NCBI GenBank assembly: GCA_963798505.1
Contig: CAWCTX010000005.1
Span: 930,001-994,000, forward strand
DNA from: CAVWSM01 sp963798505
Lineage (GTDB): Bacteria; Actinomycetota; Actinomycetes; Jiangellales; Jiangellaceae
Direction of reading: 5' to 3'
Length of the DNA stretch: 64,000 nucleotides
Made by a program: the position numbers and the translations under genes. Below, one piece after another: positions 46,722 to 56,290 of the stretch; position 1 is the first letter of the stretch; every line of letters starts with the position of its first letter. Under the pieces are notes generated by a model, which saw only the letters and a program-made list of their open reading frames with translations, was not told where the DNA came from and made no database searches.

Positions 46722-48092
46722 TCAGGTGCCCTCGCCGTGCACGACACCGCGTACGCGCTCGACGATGTCGGCATACCTCGCCTCGGCGCCATAGCGGGTG
46801 GGCTCGTAGTAGCGACGTTCGCGTACGGCATCTGGCGCGTACTGCTGCTCGACCACGCCGCCCGGGAAGTCGTGCGCATAGCGATAGCCCGAACCGTGCT
46901 CGAGGCGCGCGGCACCGGGGTAGTGCGCATCGCGCAGATGCGTGGGCACCGGCCCGACAAGCCCGTCGCGGACGTCGCCGACGGCCGCACCGATCGCCTT
47001 GATGACGGCGTTGGACTTGGGCGCCAGGGAAAGCGCGATCACCGCGTGGGCAAGGTTGATCTGGGCCTCCGGCAGCCCGACGAGTGCGACCGCCTGCGCG
47101 ACGGCGACAGCGGTCTGCAGCGCGGACGGGTCGGCGAGCCCGATGTCCTCGCTGGCGAGAATGACGAGCCGGCGGGCCAGGAAGCGGGGGTCCTCCCCCG
47201 CCTCGACCATGCGGGCGAGGTAGTGCAGCGCCGCGTCGACGTCGCTGCCGCGGATCGACTTGATCAGCGCGCTCGTGACGTCGTAGTGCTGGTCGCCGTC
47301 ACGGTCGTAGCGCACCGCGGCGCGGTCGACCGCGGTCTCGGTCGTGGCTAGATCGATGGCGGCGGCGCCTTGGGCCCCTGCACCTCCGGCGGCGGCCTCC
47401 AGATAACTGAGCGCCCGGCGGGCATCGCCGCCGGCCAGCCGCACGATGTGGTCGAAGGCATCGGGCTGCAGTGTGAAGTCTCCGTCAAGCCCGCGCTTGT
47501 CGGTGATCGCCGAGTCGACGACCGAGCGGACGTCGTCGTCGGAGAGCGGCTCGAGCGTGAGCAGCAGCGAGCGGGACAGCAGTGGAGAGATGATCGAGAA
47601 GTACGGGTTCTCGGTCGTCGCGGCGACCAGGGTCACCCACCGGTTCTCCACCCCAGGGAGCAGGGCGTCCTGCTGAGTCTTGGAGAACCGGTGCACCTCG
47701 TCGACGAACAGCACGGTCTCCGGGCCGCCGGCGACCAGGACGCGGCGCGCCTCGTCGATGACCTGGCGGACCTCCTTGACCCCGGCGGTGACGGCGGACA
47801 GCTCGACGAACCGTCGCCTGGTCGATCGGCTCACCACGTACGCGATCGTCGTCTTGCCCGTGCCCGGCGGTCCCCACAGCAGCAGCGACATCGGCGCGTC
47901 ACCCTCGACCAGCCGGCGCAGCGGCGACCCGGGGTGCAGCAGGTGGCGCTGGCCGACGATCTCGTCGAGGGTGCGCGGCCGCATCCGTACGGCTAGGGGC
48001 GCGCTGGCGCGGGCCTGGTCGGCGCCCGTGAGCGACCCGGCCGGCATGGCCGACCTTGCCGACGGCGCCTCGAAGAGCGTCTCCTCACCCAC
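46722..48092 (-). CDS. rarA: replication-associated recombination protein RarA (MgsA)
   Basis: An AAA+ ATPase of 456 aa that acts at stalled replication forks. RMRPRTLDEIVGQRHLL, Walker A LLLWGPPGTGKTTIAYVV, Walker B TVLFVDEVHRFSKTQQDALL and sensor 1 LVAATTENPYFSI are intact. The C-terminal oligomerisation segment GVVEQQYAPDAVRERRYYEP is diagnostic. Called with confidence over the clamp-loader subunits by this C-terminus. Confidence 0.95.
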   Translation of the reverse strand: MGEETLFEAPSARSAMPAGSLTGADQARASAPLAVRMRPRTLDEIVGQRHLLHPGSPLRRLVEGDAPMSLLLWGPPGTGKTTIAYVVSRSTRRRFVELSAVTAGVKEVRQVIDEARRVLVAGGPETVLFVDEVHRFSKTQQDALLPGVENRWVTLVAATTENPYFSIISPLLSRSLLLTLEPLSDDDVRSVVDSAITDKRGLDGDFTLQPDAFDHIVRLAGGDARRALSYLEAAAGGAGAQGAAAIDLATTETAVDRAAVRYDRDGDQHYDVTSALIKSIRGSDVDAALHYLARMVEAGEDPRFLARRLVILASEDIGLADPSALQTAVAVAQAVALVGLPEAQINLAHAVIALSLAPKSNAVIKAIGAAVGDVRDGLVGPVPTHLRDAHYPGAARLEHGSGYRYAHDFPGGVVEQQYAPDAVRERRYYEPTRYGAEARYADIVERVRGVVHGEGT

Positions 48093-48123
48093 ACCGTGAG
48101 CCTAGACGCGGCGACGGACCACA

Positions 48124-50403
48124 ATGGCGGCCATGCTGGATGGGCTTGGTCGCCTGGTGGCTCGGCATGCACGCGTCGCCGTGCTGCTGTGGGTGCTGCT
48201 CACGGCGACCGGCTTCCTGGCAGCGACCGGCGCCATCGGCGAGGGCCTGTTCGCGCGGCTCGACAGCGGGGCGCCGACGTCGCCGGGCGAGGGGCAGACC
48301 GCGGCCGACACGCTGGCGGAGGCGCGCGGCGTCGGCCCGTCGGTGACGCTGCGGCTGGAGGGCATCGATCCTGCGTCACCGGCGCTGGCGGCCGCCCTGG
48401 CAGATGCACGTACGGACATCGACACGATCGACGGCGTCCAGCAGGTCGTCGACCCGACGGGCCTTCCGGGCGGCCTGCAAAACCCGGCCGCGCAGACGCT
48501 CGTCGCGATCGACGGTCGGGGGCTGCTCGTCACGGCCGACCTGGAGCGCGGTCTGAGTCCGGCGGAAACGGACCAAGCTGTCGCGCAGGTCGAGGAGCGG
48601 ATGCTCTCGCTTGCCGCCGCCGTCGCGCAGGAGGCGCCCGGCGCGACGGGGCAGGTTGGTGGCGAGCCGCTGATCGTCGACGCGGTGGTCGAGCAGATGG
48701 AGGCCGATCTCGTCACCGGCGAGCTCATCGCATTGCCACTCAGCTTGGCGATCATGGTGATCGTCTTCGTGGGATTCCTCGCCGCGGGCCTTCCGATCGT
48801 GGGTGCCCTTGCGTCGATCGGCGGAGCACTGCTGGCGCTGCTCGGATTCTCGTACGCACTCGACCTCGACTCCACCGTCGTCAACGTCGTCAGCGTGATG
48901 GGGCTGGGTCTGTCGATCGACTACGGGCTGCTGGTGGTCAGCAGGTTCCGCGAGGAGCTGCGCGCGGGGGATGCTGCGTACGGTGCGGCCGGCCGGGACG
49001 GAGTCGAGCTGGCGGTGGGCCGCACCCTGGCAACGGCCGGCCGCACCGTGCTGTTCTCCGGGCTGATCGTGGCGATCAGCGTCGGCGGTCTGATGATCTT
49101 CCCCGGCCAGCTCATGCGGGCGCTCGGCGCGGCCGGGGTCAGCGTGGTCGTGGTGGCCCTGCTGACCGCGGTCACCCTGGTGCCCGCGCTCCTCGCCCTC
49201 TGCGGGCGGAGGCTGCTGCGGCCCAGCGCACTCGCGCGTGTGCCCGTGATCGGCCCGCTGGTGCGTCGCCTCGGCGACGTTCCGCCGGACGAGGGTGTGT
49301 TCAGCCGGCTGGCGCGATGGGTGCAGCGCCGGCCGGTGGCCGTGATGCTGGCCGCGCTGGGTGTCTTGCTGCTGCTCGGCAGCCCGCTGCTGCACGCGTC
49401 CGTACGCGACGACACCGCCAACTACATCCCAAGGGACTCGCCGCAGCTGGAGTTCCTGGAGGCGCTGGACGAGCGGTACCCGCTGGCCGTCGACCCGCCA
49501 ATCATGGTCGTCGGGCAGGCTGGCGCCTCGGAGCTCGCCGAGCTCGGACGGCGCATCGGCGACATCGCCGGAGTCGCCTCCGTGGACCCGCCGCTGACCT
49601 ACGGCGACATCGGCATGCTCGGTGTGCGGCTGGCCGACGACGACCACCTGGGCGGTGCCGCGCAGCAGGTGGTGCGCGAGGTGAGCGACATCGGGACCGC
49701 GTACGACTCCTGGGTCGGCGGTGCCACGGCGCTGCAGCTCGACTTCAACGACTCGCTGCTCGCGCACGCGCCGGCAGTGATCGCGCTGGTGATCGTGGCG
49801 ACCTTCGTGTTGCTGTTCTTGATGACGGGGTCGCTGGTCGTGCCGCTCAAGGCGTTGATCGTCAACACGCTGTCGCTCGCGGCGTCGCTGGGCGTGCTGG
49901 TGTGGGGCTTCCAGGACGGGCACCTCGGTGGGCTGCTCGGCTTCGAGGCCACCGGTGGTGTGGAGAGCGTGATCCTCACTCTGGTCGTGGCGTTCGGTTT
50001 CGGGTTGGCGATGGACTATGAGGTGTTCCTGCTCGCCCGCATCAAGGAACACTGGGACGCCACCCACGACAACGACGAGTCGGTGGTGCGCGGCTTGCAG
50101 CGCTCCGGCCGCATCATCACCTCGGCCGCGATAACCATCATTGCGGTGTTCGGGGGCTTCGTGGCCGGCGAGCTGGTGATGATCAAGGAGATTGGTACGG
50201 CGCTCGCCGTGGCGGTGTTCATCGACGCGACGCTCGTACGCATGCTGCTGGTGCCGGCAACCATGACTGTCCTGGGCGCCTGGAACTGGTGGGCGCCCGC
50301 TCCGCTGCGCCGGCTGCACGAGCGGTTCGGCATCACCGAGGCTCCGGCGGCGGCACCCGCGCCGGCGGGAGGTCGCGAGTTGTCAGAACGTCAGACCGGC
50401 TGA
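48124..50403 (+). CDS. MMPL-family (RND) transporter
   Basis: A 759-aa membrane protein with two repeats of one helix, an extracytoplasmic loop and five helices. MMPL-type proton-relay motifs are GLGLSIDYGLLVVSRFREEL in the first half and FGLAMDYEVFLLARIKEHW in the second. Members export lipids or drugs in actinobacteria; substrate unknown. The C-terminal eleven codons (GRELSERQTG and stop) lie in the left arm of palindromic element D. ATG 48124 is used; an ATG at 48133 is possible. It stands alone on the plus strand. Confidence 0.9.
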   Translation: MAAMLDGLGRLVARHARVAVLLWVLLTATGFLAATGAIGEGLFARLDSGAPTSPGEGQTAADTLAEARGVGPSVTLRLEGIDPASPALAAALADARTDIDTIDGVQQVVDPTGLPGGLQNPAAQTLVAIDGRGLLVTADLERGLSPAETDQAVAQVEERMLSLAAAVAQEAPGATGQVGGEPLIVDAVVEQMEADLVTGELIALPLSLAIMVIVFVGFLAAGLPIVGALASIGGALLALLGFSYALDLDSTVVNVVSVMGLGLSIDYGLLVVSRFREELRAGDAAYGAAGRDGVELAVGRTLATAGRTVLFSGLIVAISVGGLMIFPGQLMRALGAAGVSVVVVALLTAVTLVPALLALCGRRLLRPSALARVPVIGPLVRRLGDVPPDEGVFSRLARWVQRRPVAVMLAALGVLLLLGSPLLHASVRDDTANYIPRDSPQLEFLEALDERYPLAVDPPIMVVGQAGASELAELGRRIGDIAGVASVDPPLTYGDIGMLGVRLADDDHLGGAAQQVVREVSDIGTAYDSWVGGATALQLDFNDSLLAHAPAVIALVIVATFVLLFLMTGSLVVPLKALIVNTLSLAASLGVLVWGFQDGHLGGLLGFEATGGVESVILTLVVAFGFGLAMDYEVFLLARIKEHWDATHDNDESVVRGLQRSGRIITSAAITIIAVFGGFVAGELVMIKEIGTALAVAVFIDATLVRMLLVPATMTVLGAWNWWAPAPLRRLHERFGITEAPAAAPAPAGGRELSERQTG

Positions 50404-50513
50404 CCTGCACAGTTCGGCCGCGGCGGTCTGACAGGTCGGGTCCGCGCGCGACTTGTCAGCCTCGCGTACGGAGTCTTCGCAGGTCAGCCCTTCTGACGTT
50501 CTGACAAGTCGCG
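50374..50513. repeat. palindromic element D shared by two convergent gene ends
   Basis: Arms at 50374-50408 and 50479-50513 are inverted repeats with 32 of 35 matching positions; the segment GTCAGAACGTCAGA is identical in both. A smaller inverted repeat lies between (ctgacaggtc at 50428 and gacttgtcag at 50450, 9 of 10). Each arm carries the last codons and TGA stop of the gene entering it: MMPL from the left and the unrecognised gene from the right. A bidirectional terminator is likely. Confidence 0.85.
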
Positions 50514-51384
50514 GCGCTGGCTGTGCCCGGCGGTGAAGGCGAGAAGGCGTGCCAGCGGCCGGGAGGTGCCGCCGAGCCACGGCATCCTCTCCTGTGCCGG
50601 CCAGGCATAGCACGGCGTTCCGTTGCACACGAGCGTCGTGATCCGTGGTTCGTCGAGAACGTCCGCAGCAAACTCGTAAAGCTCCGCGAGCCGAGGGGCC
50701 ACCAGACCGTAATCGATGGCGCGCGCAAAGCGCCCTTCCTCAGCGAGCAGGCCGTCGACGCGCCAGGGTGTCAGCGGGTACACCTCGGGGAAGACGTCCC
50801 GCAGATCGAGATAGCGGCCAACCGCGCGTCCGCGCGGGTCGCTCAAGTGCCGTCCGAGCGGCGCAAAGCGGCCCAGCGCGACGCGCGGTGCGGCCGACAG
50901 CGCATGGGCAAAGAGGACGCGCACAAGAGCCACATTGATCATGAAGCGCTCGGTGTGGAGCTCCTGCGAGGCGAGCGGACTCGTGCGCCAAATAGCCGGC
51001 CAGAATGCTGGCGTTGTGAGCGCGGTACCACGTTGCCGCAGACGGGGTTCGCAGGAACGACAACCAACGCTCGACGTTGCGCGACGAAGCGATGCTCGGC
51101 GCTGTTGTGCCGATCAGCTGCGCCTCAACCTTGTCGCGGAGGAGGTGGTTGTTGACGGCTCGCCACCAGGGGCTCCCCCCTCCCGAGGTCGAGGGAACGT
51201 CGAGCACCCCCCGCTCGATCTCCCAGCGCAGAAAGGTCAGCTCGGCGACGCCAAAGCGCTGGCATGCCGTCGCGGCCGACGGCGGGAGGTAGAAACCCGC
51301 GGCGAGGCGGTAGCGAGCGGACGTGCTGTGTTGAACCTCCTCGACCTTGGCCGCCGCCAGCCTCGCGGCCTGCCCGCCTCGCAT
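50484..51384 (-). CDS. unrecognised protein, about 300 aa, downstream of aspS (one frameshift)
   Basis: I do not recognise this family. From ATG 51384 it reads RGGQAARLAAAKVEEVQHST, then YRLAAGFYLPPSAATACQRF, RWLSFLRTPSAATWYRAHN, and slips one base near 50975 to ELHTERFMINVALVRVLFAH. It ends near WLGGTSRPLARLLAFTAG and a DLSERQKG tail that comes from palindromic element D. It is rich in Arg, Trp and Tyr, mostly helical and without a membrane segment or signal peptide. PSAATWYRAH and CNGTPCYAWPAQ could be functional spots. It begins eight bases after the corrected aspS stop. Confidence 0.65.
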
Positions 51385-51391
51385 CGCAACG

Positions 51392-53172
51392 TCACGCCGC
51401 CCCGTCCGGCTCCGTGGCGAGGCCGAGGTCGGCCTGGCGTCGACGCCTGCCTCCTTGCGCTGCTCGGGGGTGATCGGCGCCGGCGCGCCGGTCAGCGGGT
51501 CGAGCCCGCCGCCGGACTTGGGGAACGCGATGACCTCACGGATCGAGTCGGCGCCGGCCAGCAGGGCGACGATGCGGTCCCAGCCCATCGCGATGCCGCC
51601 GTGCGGAGGGGCGCCGTAGTTGAACGCGTCGAGCAGGAAGCCGAACTTCTCCTGCGCCTCCTCCGGCCCGAGCCCCATGACGTCGAAGACGCGCTGCTGG
51701 ACCTCGGCGCGGTGGATACGGATCGAACCGCCGCCGATCTCATTGCCGTTGCAGACGATGTCGTAGGCATAGGCGAGCGCGTTGGCCGGGTCCTGCTCGA
51801 ACCGGTCGAGCCACTCGGGCTTGGGCGAGGTGAACGCGTGGTGCACGGCGGTCCACTGGCCGTGCCCGACGGCCACGTCGTGCGTCGTCGCGACAGCCTC
51901 GAACAGTGGCGCGTCGACGACCCACACAAACGCCCACGCCGACTCGTCGATCAGCCCGCCGCGTCGCCCGATCTCCATGCGCGCGGCGCCGAGCAGCTGG
52001 CGCGCAACACTTGGGTCGCCGGCGGCGAAGAAGACCGCGTCACCCTGCTGCGCCCCGGTGACCTTGGCCAGCCCGGCCCGCTCGTCGTCGGAAATGTTCT
52101 TGGCGACGGGCCCGGACAGCTCGCCGTCGGCGCCGACGAGCACGTAGCCGAGGCCGCGCGCGCCGCGGGCCTTGGCCCAGTCCTGCCAGCCGTCGAGCTC
52201 CTTGCGCGACTGCGATGCACCGCCGGGCATGACGACCGCACCGACGTGCGGCGCTTGGAACACCCGGAAAGGGGTCTCGGCGAAGAACTCGGTGAGGTCG
52301 ACAAGCTCCTGCCCGAAACGCAGGTCGGGCTTGTCGCTGCCGTAGCGCGCTATCGCGTCGGCGTAGGTCATGCGCGCGATCGGTGAGTCGATCTCGTGGC
52401 CGACCAGCCGCCACAGCGATGACAGGACCGCCTCGGCCAGCTCGATGACGTCGTCCTGGTCGACGAAGCTCATCTCGATGTCCAGCTGGGTGAACTCGGG
52501 CTGCCGGTCGGCGCGGAAGTCCTCGTCGCGGTAGCAGCGCGCGATCTGGAAGTAGCGCTCCATGCCCGCCACCATGAGCAGCTGCTTGAACAGCTGGGGC
52601 GACTGCGGCAGGGCGTACCAGTTTCCGGGATGCAGCCGCGCTGGTACGAGGAAGTCGCGCGCGCCCTCCGGCGTGGAACGCGTCAACGTCGGTGTCTCGA
52701 TCTCGACGAAGCCGCGGTCGAGCAGCACCTCGCGGGCGGCACGGTTGACCTCGCTGCGCAGCCGCAGCGCGCTCGCCGGGCCGGACCGCCGCAGGTCGAG
52801 GTAGCGGTAGCGCAGCCGCGCCTCCTCGCCGACCGTGACGTGCTCGTCGATCTGGAACGGCAGCGGTGCCGCCTCGTTGAGCACCTCGACGTCGGTCGCG
52901 ATGACCTCGACGGCGCCGGTCGCGAGCTGCGGGTTGGCGTTGCCCTCCGGCCGCAGCGCGACCTCACCGGTGATCTTGACGCAGGACTCGGTGCGCAGCC
53001 CCGCGGCGGCCGCCTCGTCGCGTACGACGACCTGCACCACCCCGGAGGCGTCCCGCATGTCGAGGAACGCCACTCCCCCGTGATCGCGCCGCCGCGCCAC
53101 CCAACCGGCGAGGGTGACGGTGTGGCCGGCGTGGTCGGCACGCAGGGTGCCGGCCTCGTGGGTGCGGATCAC
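51392..53172 (-). CDS. aspS: aspartyl-tRNA synthetase (frameshift at the extreme C-terminus)
   Basis: A class II synthetase of bacterial type. It has the N-terminal OB domain (HTVTLAGWVARRRDHGGVAF), motif 2 (FQIARCYRDEDFRADRQPEF), the GAD insert, and motif 3 (GIAMGWDRIVALLAGADSI) followed by REVIAFPKSGGG. The conserved end LTGAPAPITPEQRKEAGVDA is present. Without correction the frame then runs into the next gene; one base near 51420 restores DLGLATEPDGAA and a TGA at 51392. Whether it charges tRNA-Asn as well cannot be judged without searching for gatCAB and asnS elsewhere. Confidence 0.93.
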
Positions 53173-53229
53173 TGAACAGAGCTCCCTTGGAAACAGGCGG
53201 GTCGAGGCATTGTCTCAGCCGGATGCGGC

Positions 53230-54604
53230 TCAGCTTCGACTGGATATCACCGGGGCCAGATCCCCCGACGGCGGCTGCCAGGTGTCGCGGTCGGCGGGCA
53301 CCTGGTCGCCGGACCTGATGTCTTTCACCGTGTCAGTCGCTGCGTCGCCGGCCTCTGCCGTGCCGGGGAACCAGACATAGGGGATGCCGCGACGGTCGGC
53401 GTACCTGATCTGCTTGCCGTATTTGGCCGCGGCGGGCGCGACTTCGGTCGGGATGCCGCGGCGGCGCAGCGCTGCCGCGACCCGGTCGCTGTCGGCGCGG
53501 GTGTCCTCGTCGGCCACCGCCACCAGCACGCACGTCGGCACCGGCCGCGACACGGTGAGCGCGTCGGCACCGAACAGCAGCCCGAGCATGCGGGTCACGC
53601 CGATCGAGATGCCGGTGCCGGGATAGCGGACGTCGCCGGCGGTCGCCAGGTTGTCGTAGCGGCCGCCTGCGCAGATCGAGCCGGACTTCTCGAACCCCAG
53701 CAGCTGCGTCTCGTAGACCGTGCCCGTGTAGTAGTCGAGCCCGCGCGCGATGCGCAGGTCGGCGACGCACAGCCCCGGCGCGTGCTCGGCCGCCGCATCG
53801 ACGACGCGGACGAGCTCGGCCAGCCCCTGGTCGAGGAGCGGGTCGCTGACGCCGAGGGCCCGCACGGCGTCGGCGAAGGACGCGTCCGGCGCCGAGATCT
53901 CCGCGAGCGCCAGGCAGGCCTTGGCCTGCGCCTCGGTCGCGCCGGCGGTCTCGACGAGCAGTGCCGCAGACTGCATCGGGGCCGATCTTGTCGAGCTTGT
54001 CGACGGCGCGTAGCACCGCCTCGGTGTCGTCGATGCCGAGCCGCGGTAGAAGCCCTCGCTGAAGCTGCGGTTGTTGACCTGGATGCGGATGGGCCACTCG
54101 CCGTCAGACTGACCGAGCGGGAGACCGCCCAGCGCGTCGCCGATGATCAGCGGGATCTCGACGTCGTAGTGGAAGGGCAGGTTGTCGCGGTCGACCACGT
54201 CGATGTCGGCCTGCAGGAACTCGCGGTAGCGGCCCTCCTGCGGGCGCTCGCCGCGCCAGACCTTCTGGATCTGGTAGCGGCGGAACGGGAACTGCAGGCG
54301 GCCGGCGTTCTCCAGCACGTACCTGGCGAACGGCACGGTCAGGTCGAAGTGCAGGCCCAGCGCGTCATCTCCGGTCTCGACATCTTCGTCGGAGTCGGAC
54401 TTGCAGGCGGCGCAGCACGTAGACCTCCTTGGAGGTCTCGCCCTTGCGCAGCAGCTGCTCGAGCGGCTCGACGGCGCGGGTCTCAAGGGGGGCGAAGCCG
54501 TACAGCTCGAAGGTGCGGCGGATGCGATCGAGCACGTACTGCTCGATCTGGCGCTGCGCCGGCAGCCACTCCGGGAACCCGGAGAGGGGGGTCGGTCTGC
54601 TCAT
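53230..54604 (-). CDS. hisS: histidyl-tRNA synthetase (three frameshifts)
   Basis: A class II synthetase. The start PLSGFPEWLPAQRQIEQYV is in one frame. Near 54408 it slips to DEDVETGDDALGLHFDLTVP and motif 2 (FRRYQIQKVWRGERPQEGRY). Near 54043 it slips to LGIDDTEAVLRAVDKLDKIG, and near 53975 to ALLVETAGATEAQ. The last frame holds the histidine-A motif RIARGLDYYTGTVYE, motif 3 (GTGISIGVTRMLGLLFG) and the anticodon domain. All conserved blocks are present in order. Three slips in an essential gene indicate assembly indels. Confidence 0.88.
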
Positions 54605-54621
54605 GTGTGGAGTTACCAGCC

Positions 54622-55329
54622 TCAGGTCGGGGTGCCGAACAGCCGCGCGGCCGCACGAAGGTACGGGTTGGTCGCGCGCTCGCGGCCGATGGTGGTGGCA
54701 GGGCCATGGCCGGGCAGGACGACGGTGTCGTCACGCAGCGGGAGGATCTTGCCGGCAAGGCTGCGCTGCATGGCGTCGTCATCGCCGCCAGGCAGGTCGG
54801 TGCGGCCGATGCTGCCCGCGAAAAGCACGTCGCCCGACAGGCAGAGCTCCGCATCCGATGTGTCGGAGCCGGGTCCATCGCTACTGGGCAGCCGGAACAG
54901 CACCGACCCCCCTGTATGGCCCGGAGCGTGGTCGACCGTCAGCTCGAGGCCGGCGATGGTGAGCGTGCCGCCGTCGGTGAGCGGCCGTACGTCGTCGGGC
55001 TCGGTCCACTCGAGCGAGCTGCCGAACATGGCGGCGGTGCCGGCACCGAAGCCCTCGGCGGGGTCGGCGAGCAGCGCGGCGTCGTCGGGGTGGATGTAGG
55101 CCGGCACGTCGCGCGCTCCGCAGACCGGGGTGACGGAGAAGGTGTGGTCGAGGTGGCCGTGCGTGAGGAGCACCGCGACCGGGCGGAGCCGATGGTCTCG
55201 AACGAGGTCGTCGAGCTGGTCGATCACGCCGATGCCCGGGTCGACCACGACGCACTCCTGCCCGGGCGCCGTCGCCACCACATAGCAGTTGGTGCCGAAC
55301 GCCTGCGCCGGGAACGACAGCACGAGCAC
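54622..55329 (-). CDS. MBL-fold metallo-hydrolase
   Basis: A 235-aa glyoxalase II-like protein. Metal ligands are in VLLTHGHLDHTFSVTPVCG, DHAPGHTGGSVLF, CLSGDVLFAGSIGRTDLPGG and VVLPGHGPATTIGRERATNP. Such proteins hydrolyse thioesters or other small metabolites; those next to hisS in actinobacteria have no settled substrate. GTG 55329 follows ggaagg and gives VLVLSFPAQAFGTNCYVVAT. Upstream residues in the same frame are not conserved. Confidence 0.9.
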   Translation of the reverse strand: MLVLSFPAQAFGTNCYVVATAPGQECVVVDPGIGVIDQLDDLVRDHRLRPVAVLLTHGHLDHTFSVTPVCGARDVPAYIHPDDAALLADPAEGFGAGTAAMFGSSLEWTEPDDVRPLTDGGTLTIAGLELTVDHAPGHTGGSVLFRLPSSDGPGSDTSDAELCLSGDVLFAGSIGRTDLPGGDDDAMQRSLAGKILPLRDDTVVLPGHGPATTIGRERATNPYLRAAARLFGTPT

Positions 55330-55459
55330 GCAGGTCACCTTCCAGCAACAGAGTTCAGGGTGGGCATCGACGCTCCTAAACCGAGAGGCCAGCCGCCCGT
55401 ACGAGGGTATCGGTTGGGGCTGCCTAGACTGTGCCGCGACCGTTCGAGGAGGTTTGTAC

Positions 55460-56261
55460 GTGCCCACCAAGAGCAAGCGGCGTCGTGAGATCGCCCGCCG
55501 CAACTACGAGAGGTGGCAGGCGCGGCGTGCCGCGGAGGCCGCCAAGCATGTCCGGCGGCGCCGGGTGGCTATCGGGATCACCCTGACCGTCGCATCTGGT
55601 GGCGCTCGTCGGCGGTGGGATCTGGTGGCTCGGCGACTTCGGTGAGGACGAGGACACCACTGCGTTCCCGGGGGACGGCCAGACACACACGACGCAGGCT
55701 TGCACCTGGACCGACTCCCCCGGTGAGTCCGAGAAGGACGTTGGCCGCCCGCCCGCGACCCCGGTTGACCTCAACCAGACGTGGAACGCCGCGCTGTCGC
55801 TCAACGGCAAGCCGGTGACCGCGCAGCTCGACGCGTCGCAGGCGTGGTGCACAGTGTCGGCCCTCAAGTTCCTGGCAGACAGCAACTTCTATGACGCCAC
55901 ACGTGCCACCGCCTGACGACGAGCGACACCCTCAAGGTGCTGCAGTGCGGTGACCCGACAGGGACCGGCATGGGCGGCCCCGGGTTCCGCATGGAGGCGG
56001 AGGGGCTGGGTACGGCCGACCTACCCCGTCGGCACCATCGCCATGGCCAACTCCGGCGAGGGCGCGACGACCGGCAGCCAGTTCTTCATCGTGTGGGGGG
56101 AGTCGCCGGGGCTGTCGCCCAACTACACGGTGGTCGGGCACGTGACCTCCGGCATCGAGCACGTTCAGGAGATCGCCGCTGCCGGGGTGACCGGTGGCGG
56201 GCAGGATGGAGCGCCGGCCCAGCCCGTGACGCTCGACGACTTCAGCGTCACCGCCGGGTGA
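55460..56261 (+). CDS. cyclophilin-type peptidyl-prolyl isomerase, membrane-anchored (three frameshifts)
   Basis: GTG 55460 has a gaggagg ribosome site and opens PTKSKRRREIARRNYERWQA, a basic cytoplasmic tail. A membrane helix follows (VAIGITLTVA joined near 55590 to LVALVGGGIWWLG) and then an acidic linker. The cyclophilin domain shows ALKFLADSNFYDATRAT and, after a slip near 55905, GDPTGTGMGGPGF. After another near 56020 comes VGTIAMANSGEGATTGSQFF and PNYTVVGHVTSG. The substrate-site GSQFFI is intact. It would catalyse proline isomerisation outside the membrane. The slips are probably indel errors. Confidence 0.82.
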
Positions 56262-56290
56262 CGCGGCAGAGTCTGGAGACAGAGGATCCC

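Noticed and set aside
50740..53172. A fused AspRS-plus-unknown-domain protein
   Set aside because: The frame is open only because of a one-base slip near 51420. Correcting it gives a normal AspRS end with a TGA at 51392 and a separate ATG at 51384.
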